Shown piece by piece: positions 11,850 to 22,944 of a stretch of 64,000 bases of DNA (positions are counted from its first letter, which is position 1; every line of letters begins with the position of its first letter). The position numbers and the translations under genes were made by a program. Source of the stretch: Monoplex corrugatus. Its lineage: Eukaryota; Mollusca; Gastropoda; Littorinimorpha; Ranellidae. A model generated the notes under the pieces. The model searched no databases. It worked only from the letters and a program-made list of their open reading frames with translations, and had not been told where the DNA came from. The DNA lies in NCBI GenBank assembly GCA_030674185.1, contig JAPXFY010000083.1, forward strand, positions 40,001-104,000, given 5' to 3'.

Positions 11850-12025
11850 TATCTTTAGAGATTTTTCCTGTGTCAAAAATTTCATTCATAGGATGTATAT
11901 GGCATAAATAGTTCCTTTCCCTTCAGTAAATCCATATTATTCTTCTACTATTTCTGTTTTGATTCTGTTCCTTGTCCTCATGAATATTCTTAATAGGATC
12001 TTTGTCACATGACTCATCACATTTC
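11850..12025 (-). pseudogene. RTE-type LINE fragment, part 2, with overlapping duplicate
   Basis: The first ~40 bp (TCTTTAGAG to AAATTTCATT) continue part 1 across the transposon. From about 11,890 the sequence steps back and repeats the LINE segment equivalent to 36,055-36,190 (GGATGTATATGGCAT to CATGACTCATCA), which is already present at about 10,020-10,150. There is either a second overlapping LINE remnant or a local duplication. No open frame survives. Confidence 0.75.
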
Positions 12026-12720
12026 AGATTACTTACTTAAAATTTTGGAATGAAGTAGGAAAAGTGTGTTCTAAATGGAGACCTTTTAACCATATTGTAT
12101 GAAATCATTAAAAATGTAGTCATTTCTAAAAGTAAAGAGTTGGATGGATTAAAACCATACAAATATATAAAAGCAGGGAATGGTATGATGAAGAAGAAGA
12201 CTGACATTCAATTTGCAGTCATAGAACATGTCAGTTTCTGTTAAACTGTAGCTATTGATTAAAATTCTGATGACCAAGATTTTCCCCTTTGAAATCATGA
12301 AACTGAAGTAGATATAGTGAATTCAGACAGATGTGGTTAATAAAGCATTATTTTAGGTGTCAGCATTTAAAACAGTGAAACAGTAAAACATGATGATTTC
12401 ATGATATTTATTACAGTAAAAACAAAATACAGCAGAATAAAGGCACCAAAAGTAAACTGTTGACTAAATTGACCAGACTTTGTAGTGATGTCACTTGCCG
12501 ATTGTAGAATATGCCAAAGAAAAAAATGGAGGTGGTCTTTCGGAATTGATCCTTGTCATGTCAAAGACAGTTGGAGGAAAGCCTATATCAGAAAGGGAGA
12601 TATTTGTGCCATTCCACCCCCCACCCCCCCTTTTTTTTTCATACACCAGATGGAGAGGAATTTTTTTGGAGGATGTATTGGAGATGATGACAAAATTGAT
12701 TCTAAGAAGAAGACAGGCAA
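12026..12720. other. AT-rich sequence, nothing recognised
   Basis: No supported gene. Open frames that begin near 12,490 run into (TG)n and (GA)n tracts and are artefacts of simple repeats. Confidence 0.5.
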
Positions 12721-12721
12721 A

Positions 12722-12724
<3 letters not shown>

Positions 12725-12792
<68 letters not shown>

Positions 12793-12856
12793 CAGTAGTG
12801 GCATTCTGTGTAGTTTTGTTTTTGTTTTATTTTGTTTTGACATTATATATAGTGTT

Positions 12857-12926
<70 letters not shown>

Positions 12927-12977
12927 ATGTGTGTCATGAATGTCTGACTTCTTTTTTCTTTTTTTTCCCCCCTAGAT

Positions 12978-13059
<82 letters not shown>

Positions 13060-13272
13060 TTTTGTGTGTGGTGTTTTTTTTTGTTTTGTTTTTTTGAGAG
13101 GTGGGGTAATTGGTGATAATGACAAATTGATACTGAGAGTGGACAAAGTGTGTGTGCGCACGCGCTTTGTGTGTGTGTGTGTGTGAGATAAGTTTGTGGT
13201 TGTGTGTGCTTTAATTTTTTTTAGGGCTGGTATATTTTTGGTATTTTTGTGTTTTGCTATTAAAGTGTGTGT

Positions 13273-13341
<69 letters not shown>

Positions 13342-13345
13342 GTGA
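12725..13345 (+). repeat. Compound microsatellites (TG)n and (GA)n
   Basis: (TG)n at about 12,725-12,790, (AG)n at 12,861-12,922, (TG)n at 12,982-13,052 and 13,276-13,345. Between them, T-rich spacers belong to the higher-order unit listed next. The long cysteine/valine and arginine/glutamate frames here are translations of dinucleotide repeats. Confidence 0.95.
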
Positions 13346-13817
13346 TATGATTATGACAGCCCTTCAGAAGCTCTTTGTGTTGATTTTCACATCAGCGTGA
13401 TTCTGATGGACTTTGTGTTAATCTGATTGTGAGTGAGAGAGTCTGTATATCATTATTATTGATATCATCATTATCATGTGTATATCGTTGATGATATCAA
13501 CATTATCATGAGTATATTCTTATTGTTATGATGATGATGATATTGATGATGATAATCGTTATCATTATTTGTATCGTTTTTCCCCATGTTTCCCTCAGAG
13601 TTGAAACAGAGTGTTTGTAGGGAACTAGATAGAGGTTAATACCAAATTGAGATGAGATATGCAAGTCTGAGATTGATCAGTTGAGACGGTGAGTGTCAAA
13701 ATATGTCTGTCTTGTGTACTATTTATGGATGCATCTTTACACATTGTATGATGAGGGACGGCTGACAGAAAGCTGTAGACTGTATAGAGTTAGATCACAC
13801 ACCTGTCTTTGGCCAGT

Positions 13818-13997
13818 TTAACCCTTTGACTCCCACAGCATGTCCAGCAGCATCTTGCTCTGTCAATCATGCTAGCAAAGCAAAAACTTGGCCCTCTAAA
13901 TGTCTCACCCTATCCACCAGCTTCCTGCAGGTGTGAGGGAGTCAGAGGGCCAAGTTTTTGCAGTTGGTGGATAGGGTGCGGGAATCAAAGGGTTTAA
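13818..13997. mobile_element. piggyBac-type MITE, copy 1 (~180 bp)
   Basis: The ends read TTAACCCTTTGACTCCC and, inverted, GGAATCAAAGGGTTTAA. An internal inverted pair (AACTTGGCCCTCT against AGAGGGCCAAGTT, CACCCTATCCACCA against TGGTGGATAGGGTG) makes the element almost entirely palindromic. TTAA at both ends followed by CCC/GGG is the piggyBac signature. It has no coding capacity. A shorter relative is at 55,569-55,689. Confidence 0.75.
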
Positions 13998-14760
13998 CTT
14001 AAAGACAGCAGTTGAATGTAAAATGATAGGTCATATAGCTATGAATGGCCAGTTTGAAGACAACTGTTGAATGCGTCTTAGTTTTAGACCACAACCAGTT
14101 TTTTGTGGTTAGGGTTGAGATTGAAAATACTTCATTATTTTCACAAGAGAAATTACAATGGATATTTTTTCTTTTAATCATATGAAAAAAAAAATGCACT
14201 GTACTTACATTTGGATTGTTTTTTACTAATTTTTTTTTTTTATAACTTATCAAATTGTATTTTTAGTTACCAAATTTTCATCTCACCTGTAGTTGTTATT
14301 TTTTCAAGTAAGTGTTTGAACAGTATTTTTCTGGGATCTCGGGGCTTATGGATGGATCTTTACGGTCTTTTGTTTTTCTTTATGAAATTCGGAACTTGAC
14401 AGTAAACTGTTAACTGCAGTAGCAGGTCTGAAAGAAAAGAGCTGTTGATGGACTCATTGCTTTGATGACAGAATGGGCCCCTAGAAAAATGTCTTGGCTA
14501 TTGAAAGATGCAATGTAACTGCTGGTGTCAATGTTGGATCAGCATAAAGATTTGTTTGACCAGATCAGATCCTGCTTTTGTGTACTTTAAAAATTGTGGG
14601 GGAAACATTGGATCAGTACAGAGATTTGATTGACTGGACTAGATCTGCTTGTATGTACTGTAAAAGTTATGGGGGAAACATGTTGTGCTGATGTCAAAAG
14701 TGAGGATTGTTCTTTGTTTTTTTGTGTGAAGATTGATCATTTGACCATGTTTTTAGTATT
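13998..14760. other. AT-rich spacer with small duplicated segment
   Basis: No gene seen. At about 14,520-14,680 two ~90-bp stretches resemble each other (GTTGGATCAGCATAAAGATT and ATTGGATCAGTACAGAGATT, each followed by TTTGA and GTGTACTTTAAA/ATGTACTGTAAA), an old local duplication. Confidence 0.5.
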
Positions 14761-14769
14761 GTGTGTGAC

Positions 14770-14802
14770 GCACACACGCGCGCACGCGCGCGCGCGCGCG
14801 CG

Positions 14803-14870
<68 letters not shown>
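14770..14870. repeat. (CA)n-(CG)n-(TG)n alternating purine-pyrimidine tract
   Basis: About 100 bp of uninterrupted purine-pyrimidine alternation apart from one base. CACACG and CGCGCG runs are followed by about 29 TG units. This composition favours left-handed Z-DNA under supercoiling (established property). Any function here is inference. Confidence 0.9.
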
Positions 14871-14874
<4 letters not shown>

Positions 14875-15116
14875 ACCATCTTTCATATACACATATATAC
14901 GTGTGTGTGTGTGTGTGTGTTTGACCATCTTTCATATATATATATATGTGTGTGTGTGGGCGTGGGTGTTTTTATTTTATTTATTTATTTTTTTTGAGGG
15001 TGGGTGGGCGGGTATTGTTTGGTATTTGTGTGAGTTTTGTTATTGATATTTAAGTGTGTATGTGCGTGCGTGTGTGCGTGCATGAATATGTGTGTGTGTG
15101 TGTGATTGTGTGTGTT

Positions 15117-15647
15117 CCCCCGTGGGATGCCGGGGGCTCTTTCAGTATAAATAGTATCCCCACCTTCTGGAAATTCTGTGCTAGAAATTTCCTCTTTTCT
15201 GTCACTCTCTTTGATTGTTTCTTCCTTCTTTGCTTTCTGTCATTTCTTCTTATCATTTTCTGCCTTGCTGGTCCATTCACCTGTATGTGTTCGATAAAGT
15301 CTTACATATTTTCTCTTAGGATTGATAATTGGGTACATGTATTAAGTGTATTTTTGGCTCTAGGGAAGTGAAGTATGCAGAAGCAATTTTAGGTAATTTA
15401 TGCCCGTTTTTGTATGTTTTTGTGTCCTTCTGAATGTTTAAATTTGTATTAAGGTGTGTTTTTTAAATCCTGTGCTATGAATTGGACGGAGTGGTCAATG
15501 CAGGGAGCATCTCCTTAGATTATGTGGCGAATGCATTGACATGTGTACCTTTTTTTTTTTTTTGCTGTTGAAGTTTTGTATGTGTTTTGAAATGATTATA
15601 GCCCTGATATGGCTCTACGCAGTCGGCTGGTTTTTAAACAAAAACAA
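15117..15647 (+). mobile_element. 540-bp retroposon R, copy R1
   Basis: Near full-length member. The head is CCCCGTGGGATGCCGGGGG with GTATAAATAGTATCCCCACC. The body includes CTAGAAATTTCCTCTTTTC and GATAATTGGGTACATG. The tail is GCCCTGATATGGCTC, then TTTTTAAACAAAAACAATG. It sits in GT-rich sequence and I see no clean target duplication. Confidence 0.85.
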
Positions 15648-16250
15648 TGAAAACACAAAACAGTTATGTGTGTGAGTGGATTTTTTTCTTTAGGGCAGGT
15701 ATTGTTTGGTAATTGTGTGAGTGTTTTATTATTGCTATTAAAGTGTATTTGTGTGTGTGCGTGCGTGTGTGAAGATTGGTTACTTGACCATCTCATTAGT
15801 GTGTGTGTGTGAGTGAGAGTTGCGTGTGTGTTTATGTATAAATGTATGTGTGTGGGTATGTGTTTGACCATCTTTCATGTGTGTGTGTGTGTGTGTGTGT
15901 GGGGTATACGGGAGTGTGTGCAGGAGTGTGTTTGCGGGAGTGTATGTGTGTACTTAATGTGTTTGTGGTTGTGTGTGTGTGTGTGGGTTTGTTTTTTGTT
16001 GTTTTTTTTTGGGGGGGGGGGAGGGGGGGGGCAGGTTTTTTTGTTTTATTTGTACCAGTGTCTTGTTATTGATATTAAAGTGTGTTTGGTGTGAGTGTGT
16101 TCCAGTATTGGTATTCTGTGTAGTTTTTTTCTTTCTTTTTTTAATATTGTGTTTACAGAGAGAGAGGGAGAGAGAAAGAGTGTGTGTGTGTTTGTGTGCG
16201 TGTGTATAAGCATTCTCTTTTTATTATTTTTTTATTTACTTGTTTGTTTT
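15648..16250. other. GT-rich spacer of the higher-order repeat
   Basis: (GT)n, a G-homopolymer patch at about 16,010-16,032 and modules of the higher-order repeat. The left edge of the large duplication (16,035) lies just after the G patch. No gene. Confidence 0.6.
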
Positions 16251-16506
16251 AGTGCATGTGTGTCATGAATGGATGACTTCTGTTATTCTTTTTTTTTTCT
16301 AAGGATATTACTCTGTGTGCCTGTTCTTTTTTTTTTTTCGAGAAGTTGGGGTAATTGGTGATAATGACAAATTGATACCGAGATGAAAGTGGGCAAAGTG
16401 TGATGTGTTTGTGGTTGTGTGTGTGTGTGTGTGTGCTTAGAATTTTTTAGGGTGGGTATTTTTTTGGTATATGTGTGTTTTGTTATGAAAGTGTGTGTGT
16501 GTGTGC

Positions 16507-16559
<53 letters not shown>

Positions 16560-16828
16560 TGTGTGTGTGTGCATTTGTGCATTTGAGAATGAGAGTGTGT
16601 GTGTGATGTGTTTGTGGTTTGTGTGTGTGTGTTTCCTGTGAGTGTGACAGCCCTTCAGAAGCTGTGAGTGGTATATGTGTCGATTTTCATCAGTGTGGTC
16701 TGGTGGACTTTTTGTTAAACTGATTGTGGGGAAGAGTCTGCACATCATTATTATTGATATCATGATCATGAGTATATTATTCTGATTGGGATGATGATCA
16801 TGATGATTTTTTTTTTTTTTTTTTTTTT

Positions 16829-16921
16829 GCTATTGAAGTTTTCTGTGTGCTTTGAAACGGTTATAGCACTGATATCATTCTAAGCAGTCAGCTGGGTTTT
16901 AAACAAAAACGAGAAAAAAAC
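16829..16921 (+). repeat. Tail fragment of retroposon R
   Basis: TATTGAAGTTTTCTGTGTG, CAGTCAGCTGGG and TTTTAAACAAAAACGAG match the last ~90 bp of the 540-bp family. Confidence 0.7.
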
Positions 16922-17402
16922 AATTGTGTGTGAGTGCGCGCGCGTATGTATGAAGATTGATTATGTTACCATCTCTTTAGTGTGTGTGTGTGTGTGAGTG
17001 AGTTTTGTGTGTGTGTGTGTTTATGTACATATGTGTGGGTATGTGTTTGATCATCCTGCATGTGTGTGTGTGCGTGTGTGTGTGCGCGTGTATGCATTCG
17101 GGAAGTGTATGTGTGTGTGTAATGTGGTTGTGTGTGTGTGTGTGTGTGAGCATTTCTCCTTTGTTTTTCTTTTTGTATTAACTTGTTTGTTTTAGTGCAT
17201 GTGTGTCATGAATGGATGACTTTTTTTTTTTTTTTCTAAAGACATTACTCTCTGTGTGAGAGGGTGGGGTAATTGGTGATAATGACAAATTGATACTGAG
17301 ATGAAAGTGGGCAAAATGTGATGTATTTGTGGCTGTGCATGTGTATTTAGAATTTTTTTAGGGCGGTTATTTTTTGGTATTTGTGTGAGTGTTTTGTTAT
17401 GA

Positions 17403-17404
<2 letters not shown>

Positions 17405-17498
<94 letters not shown>
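17405..17498 (+). repeat. (GT)n microsatellite
   Basis: About 47 uninterrupted GT units. The matching tract in copy 2 (38,845-38,956) is longer. Confidence 0.97.
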
Positions 17499-17500
<2 letters not shown>

Positions 17501-17787
17501 CCTGTGAGTGTGACAGCCCTTCAGAAGCTGTGAGGGGTATATGTGTTTTCATATCAGTGTGATTCTGGTGGACTTTGTGTTAAGCTGATTGTGGGGGAGA
17601 GAGTCTGTATATCATTATTATTGATATTATCATGAGTATATTATTCTGATTGGGACAATGATGATGATGATGATCATCATCATCATCATTTGTATCATTA
17701 CTTCCCATCTTTTCCTCAGAGTTGAAACAAAGTGTGTGTGGGTAACTGGAGAGAGGTTAATAACAAAAAAAGGTTGATAGCAAATGT

Positions 17788-17926
17788 GCGCGAATGCACC
17801 GACATGTGTATTTACTTTGTTGTATTTATTTTATTTTTTTGCTGTTGAAGTTTCGTATGTGCTTTGAAATGATTATAGCCCTGATATGGCTCTACAGTCA
17901 GCTGAGTTTTAAACAAAAACAAAACA
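17788..17926 (+). repeat. 3' fragment of retroposon R
   Basis: GCGCGAATGCACCGACATGT to AGTTTTAAACAAAAACAAAA matches the last ~140 bp of the family. Confidence 0.7.
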
Positions 17927-18345
17927 AGTGTGTGTGGTGTTTTTTGTTTTTTTGTTTTATTTGTTTTTTGTTTGTTTTTTGAGGGCAGATATTGTTTGGT
18001 ATTTGTGTGGGTGTTTCGTGATTGATAGATATTAAAATGTATTTGTGTGTGTGTGTGTTCATGTTGTGTGTGTGTGTGCGTCCGTGCGCATGTGTGTGTG
18101 TGTGTGTGTGTGTGTGTGAAGATTGATTACTTGACCATCTCTTTAGTGTGTGTGTGTGAGTGAATGTTTGTGAGTGTGTGTGTGTTTATGCATACTTGTA
18201 TGTGTGTGGGTATGTATTTGACCATCTTTCATGTGTGTGCGTGCAGGAATGTGTGCGGGAGTGTATGTGTGCATGTAATGTGGTTGTGTGTGTGTGTGTT
18301 TGAGGACGGGTATTCTTTTGGAATTTGTGCGAGTGTCTTATATTA

Positions 18346-18412
<67 letters not shown>

Positions 18413-18483
18413 TGCGCGGGCATCAGGTGTGCATGTGTCCTGTCTGAACGCTATGTTCATGTAAGTTGTGAACACAGGTTGTA

Positions 18484-19023
18484 CCCCCGTGGGGATACCG
18501 GGGTCTCTTTCAGTATAAATAGTATCCCCACCTGGAAATTCTGTGCTAGAAATTTCCTCTTTTCTATCACACTCTTTGTTTCTTTCTTACTCCTTTGCTT
18601 TCTGTCATTTCTTCCTATAATTTTCTGCCTTGCTGGTCCATTCACCTGTATGTATTCGATAAAGTCTTGCATGCTTTTTCTTAGGATGGATAATTGGGTA
18701 CATGTATTAAATGCATTTTTGGCTCTAGTGAGGTGAGATATGCGGAAGCAGTTTTGGGTGTATGTGTTAGTGTCCTTGGTTACGTTTGAATTTGTATTCA
18801 GGTGTGTTTTTTAAATCCCCAGTGTGATAAATTGGATGGAGTGGTCAGTGCCAGGGGCATCCCCTTAGATTATGTGTGTGAATGTATTCATAAGTATACT
18901 TTTTTTTTCTTTCTTTCTTTTTTTTTTTTTTAATGCTGTTGAAGTATTGTGTATGTTTTGAAACTGTCATAGACCTGATATGGCTCCGTGGTGTTGGCTG
19001 GGCTTTAAACAAAAATAACAGTG
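18484..19023 (+). mobile_element. 540-bp retroposon R, copy R2, with target duplication
   Basis: Flanked by ACACAGGTTGTA at 18,472-18,483 and 19,024-19,035, a 12-bp direct repeat typical of non-LTR retrotransposition. The 5' end is CCCCGTGGGGATACCGG. GTGGGGAT pairs with ATCCCCAC about 30 bp later. The 3' end is GGGCTTTAAACAAAAATAAC, A-rich. No pol III box or protein is recognised with confidence, so the master source is unknown. Confidence 0.88.
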
Positions 19024-19035
19024 ACACAGGTTGTA

Positions 19036-19480
19036 CTCATGCCATGGGTGGTGTTGCTGTTACTTTTGAAACTGTGGACACGGAACTGCATAGTGCCATG
19101 AAATTTGTGTTGAGGTAGACAGAAAATTTTCAGATTAGGAACTTTTCCCCATAGATTGTGGTTTGTGATTTACAGAACTACAATCATTTGTTACACATTG
19201 TTGTAATGTTTTCCATAGACTTCAGTAAACTTGTGATACACAACTAGTATCTGAGCAGGGCAATGTTTTCAGTACACCATCATTGAAACTTGGCCCAGAG
19301 TTAAGTAACTCTTGTCAGAATGTTAACAAGATGAAAGCAAAGCAGTGTCGCCCTAATGATAAAAAGTTTTCAGTCCCTGTTGTCGAAGTGTTCACAAAAT
19401 TCACAATTTCACCGTAAACACTTAGGACCTGGCCCACCCAGCTCATCTTGACAATGATGTGATATGATGTGCACAATACC
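19036..19480. other. No gene seen
   Basis: Unremarkable sequence between retroposon R2 and the next tandem array. It is repeated almost exactly at about 40,512-40,960. Confidence 0.5.
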
Positions 19481-19484
19481 GGCA

Positions 19485-20045
19485 CACTATATAGGTGGCA
19501 GCACACCTGAAGGGAGTGCGACTGCCTTCAGGCTAGTTGCATGATGGGAAGATGTGATGCCCACCAAGAGCCCAAGGTACTGAAGGTGGCATCACAGTCA
19601 GAAGGGAGTGTTCCCATCTTCAGGCTGGTTTTGTGATGGGAAGAATGAAGTATTGACTTTGATCTGACATGACGTGCAACCATCAAGAGCCCAGCACACT
19701 GTAGGTGGCAGCACACTCGAGATGGGAGTGCCGCTACCTTCAGGCTGGTTTTGTGATAGTAGCACAATCAGAGGGGAGTGTTCCCATTTTCAGGCTGGTT
19801 TTGTGATGGGAACAATGAAGTATTGACTTACATGTAGATCTGACATGACGTGCAATCATCAAGAGCCCAGCACACTGTAGGTGGCGGCACTACTCAAGAT
19901 GGGAGTGCCGCTGCCTTCAGGCTGGTTTTGCGATGGCAGCAGTCTAGTGCTAATGTTCACCAAGAGTCCAGCATTCTGTAGGTGGCAGCGCAATGCAGGA
20001 GTGACCTCAACCTCAGGCTGGTCTGGTGGGCCATGTATTGGGACT
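19485..20045 (+). repeat. Degenerate tandem array (unit about 60-130 bp)
   Basis: Recurrent blocks: CAGCACACTGTAGGTGGCAG, GGGAGTGCCGCTGCCTTCAG, CTTCAGGCTGGTTTTGTGAT and GACATGACGTGCAA. Units alternate between types containing GGGAGTGTTCCCAT and GGGAGTGCCGCT. It is repeated in copy 2 at about 40,960-41,530 with the 48-bp insertion. Confidence 0.8.
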
Positions 20046-20179
20046 ATGCAGACATTTTGAATGTGCAGCACTTTGCTGTTGGGTCATATCACGGCTGTGG
20101 TGGGCCATTTGGAAATAGTAGCTCGTTGATATGAAAAAAGGTCTTTTGTTGCTTTCATAGTGTTTGTATTTACAGGTTT

Positions 20180-21110
20180 GTGCTAGGTCAGGTGGAAAGA
20201 GAGAGAGAGGGGAAAGGTAAAATAGGAAAAAAGAAGAAAGGGGAGGGAAAAAAGGTTATCAAAAGAAGAATGTAGCCCATACAAGAACAGAAAGCCAGAA
20301 AGCAGCACAGCAGCAATAACAAATACATGACTATGACAGTTCCTGGACCAGTTTTGTGTGCATGTGTGGAATGGGTGTGACCTGCTGATTTCAAGAGAAA
20401 AAAAATGAGGGGAAAAAAGAAAAAAAAAAAAAACAGAAAAAAGTCAGAAAAGGAAAAACAAACAAACCCAAATGAGCACCAAAAAAAAAAAAAAAAAAAA
20501 ATGTGTAGATTGCAAACCTGTTTCTAAAAAGATCTTCAGTGGTTCATGACTGGCTGCTGGCAGAATGGGACACCTACAGTATGATGATGTGACAGTGCGT
20601 CATTGTGATCTTCACCCTGTGACACTGTGTGCTGTTAACTGTCAGAAACGTGCAGTCACATGCAGTTGTCATCGTGATCTTCACTGTTTGATCAGGAATT
20701 GTTCACAACGCTAGTTGGAAAAGGGTGCTCAGCATAAGCAGTTTCAGTCTTTGTTGGATCATTGACAAGCATGGGGGGACATCAGCGGCAACATTGTGAT
20801 CATCACTGCGTCTTGATGGATTGTGTAAAATGTGTGCAGTGACAACATAATTAGTGTGATCTTCAGTGCATCATAAGTAGTGTGATATGCATGTATTGTT
20901 TGAAGGCTGAACTGGTGCGCTCCGTGATCAGTTTTGATTGTTGGAAAAAGACTGTGTGCAGAAGATGGTGGACAAAGGCAAAGAAAACTCCTCCATCACA
21001 TATTTGCAGTGATTTTTTTAAGTGGATCTGTGGTGTCATGGGGCGCTACTTTTCCTGGAGTGACAGACCAGGGGACCACTTTTCCTGGTGGCGGGGATCC
21101 TTATGATTGT
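20180..21110. other. A-rich stretch followed by sequence without a gene
   Basis: Purine-rich 20,198-20,275 and oligo(A) runs at 20,397-20,505. From 20,515 the sequence is mixed, with CGTGATCTTCACTGTTTGAT-like short repeats (GTGATCTTCA recurs four times). An open frame near 20,934-21,167 is shifted by one base in copy 2 (extra T at about 42,531), which argues against coding. Confidence 0.5.
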
Positions 21111-21290
21111 GGTGTGAAGAACTCAGGTTCCTGGGAACGAATGACCTTGTGGTGTGTGGAGGCCTGAAGTTCCTGGGAACAAAATGACCCTGTGTTTCAT
21201 GGTGATTTGTACAGGACTTAAGTTCCTGTGAATGATGACCTTGTGTATTATGGCGGTGTATGGAGGACTTAAGTTTCTTAGGATAGATAA
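21110..21290 (+). repeat. Short tandem repeat, ~55-bp unit, 3-4 copies
   Basis: Units share TTCCTGGGAACAAAATGACC and GTGTATGGAGGACTTAAG-like blocks. Repeated at about 42,630-42,800. Confidence 0.7.
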
Positions 21291-21349
21291 ACAACCATCT
21301 TTTATGATGGTGCATGTTGTGAGCTGAGGGCTGTTTAGATCCATAACGT

Positions 21350-21902
21350 CCCCCCGTTGGGTTGCCGGGGGCTCTTTCAGTATAAAAAGTATCCCCACCT
21401 TCTGGAAATTCTGTGCTAGAAATTTCCTCTTTTCTGTCAATCTCTTTGTTTCTGCCTTGTTGCCTTGCTTTCTGTCATTTCTACTTATTTTCTGCCTTAA
21501 TGGTCCATTCACCTGTATTTTTTCGATAAAGTCTTACGTGCTTTTTCTTCGGATTGATAATTGGGTACATGTATTAAGTGCATTTTTGGCTCTAAGGAGG
21601 TGAGATATGCGGAAGCAATTTTAGGTAATTTATGCCTGTTTTTATATATGTTTTGGTGTCCTTATATATTCTTATATTTGTATTCAGGTGTGTTTTTTAA
21701 ATCTCCCCTGTGCGATAAATCGGACGGAATGGTCCTACGCTAGGGGCATGTCAGATTATGTGCGCAATTACATTGATATGTGTACTTAATTTTCTTTTTT
21801 TTTTTTCCTGTTGAAGTTTTGTGTGTTTTGAAGCGGCGGTTATAGCCCTGATATGGCTCTGCGCAGTCGGCTGGGCTTTAAACAATAATAAAAGTAAAGT
21901 AA
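21350..21902 (+). mobile_element. 540-bp retroposon R, copy R3, with target duplication
   Basis: Flanked by a perfect 13-bp direct repeat, AGATCCATAACGT, at 21,337-21,349 and 21,903-21,915. The element starts CCCCCCGTTGGG and ends in an A-rich tail, AATAATAAAAGTAAAGTAA. The head hairpin arm is degraded (GTTGGGTT instead of GTGGGGAT). The orthologous copy in the second duplicate is 42,861-43,402 with the same flanks, so the insertion predates the duplication. Confidence 0.92.
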
Positions 21903-21915
21903 AGATCCATAACGT

Positions 21916-22930
21916 ACGTTCCTTTACTTTATGATGTGGAGTATGTAGAATTGGGTTGAAAGTGTGAATGTTGTGTGTGTGTATTCAGCTTATGCTAGTG
22001 TGAGATGGATTGTTTTTCTTGCCTGTCTTCCCATGTCATTTTCTGTTGTGTGTGTGTGTTTTTTGTTGTTGTTGCTGTTTTGTTTTTGTTTTGTTTTTTA
22101 CTGTGTGTATGTGGTTTCTGTGTGTGCATTTTTTAGGATTTGTTTTTCAAGGGGCATGTAGTATTTGTGTGTGCATATGGTGTGTGTTTGAGTTACGTGT
22201 GTGTGTGTGTGCTTTCTTTTTTTTTTTCTTTGACATATATGAGTGTTCTTGTATTTTTTTTTTTCAAATCCTCTGATTATGGTTTCTCACTTTGCTGGGC
22301 ATGGGACGGGGGAGGGTGGGGGATGGGGTGTTTATGTGGACATGGGTATGTGTGTGTGTGTGTGTGTGTGCGTGTGTATAGTTTGGTGCACATGTGCACA
22401 AATACACTGATTCTTCTTCTGATGAGTCTGCATTTTGAAGAACTACAAGTAATTTTCCTCAAATTAAATATGCGAGACAAAACCCAGAAAGAGAGAAAAG
22501 GAAAAACATGCTCCATAATACAAATAGTAAGAACCTAAAATAGAAAAAAAGACAACAACAAGGAGTTCTTAGACAAGAGATTAGACAAGGTTCAAAACGA
22601 AAAAAAAAGTGAAGAGCAAGGAAGCCTCCTTACAAAAATTGGAAAACTGACATAAAAAAGTAAAACAAAGAGATGGTGTAGCTTCAAGCATAGCTAAAAT
22701 TAAAGAGTGACTCACAATTCATGTGGGAACAATTTGATGGACCACATCTCCTCCTTAGAAAAAAAAAATGACAACAGCAGCAATGAAGAAAAAAACAAAC
22801 AAAGTAAAGTAGGCCTACAGTATGTGCTGACATTTAGGCAAAATTGTTCACTTGACAAAGGTGGAAATAGGAAAGTTCAGGGTTCATCAAAAAAATTTTT
22901 TTTCTTCGGTTCATAGTCTGTCATTCATTA
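21916..22930. other. GT/T-rich then A-rich sequence; no gene
   Basis: T-rich and GT-rich to about 22,380, then A-rich (many AAAA runs) to 22,900. No supported coding frame. Conserved in copy 2 with homopolymer length changes. Confidence 0.5.
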
Positions 22931-22944
22931 GCTTATCTGTTTGA

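Larger units (their letters stand above)
12925..18420 (+). repeat. Higher-order repeat region built around (GT)n tracts
   Basis: Three related units at about 12,925-13,640, 16,250-16,830 and 17,195-17,780 share, in order, TGTGTCATGAATG, GGGGTAATTGGTGATAATG, a (GT)n tract, GTGACAGCCCTTCAGAAGC and ATCATTATTATTGATAT. Interspersed modules (GATTACTTGACCATCTC and TTGACCATCTTTCATG) recur near 14.73, 15.77, 16.95 and 18.12 kb and near 14.87, 15.87, 17.05 and 18.22 kb. The units differ mainly in microsatellite length. Confidence 0.8.

Noticed and set aside
12485..13186. Long open frames rich in Cys-Val or Arg-Glu (also at 14.6-15.4, 16, 33.2, 54.9-55.6 and 57.7-58.5 kb)
   Set aside because: They are translations of (TG)n, (GA)n, (CA)n and (CT)n microsatellites.
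18484..19023. A Helitron, because of the head hairpin
   Set aside because: Clear 12-bp target duplications and an A-rich 3' end indicate retroposition; Helitrons do not make target duplications.
20934..21167. 77-codon frame with AEDGG, as a member of the DGG exon group
   Set aside because: The duplicate copy has a one-base change in length within the frame (extra T near 42,531), and no good acceptor precedes it.
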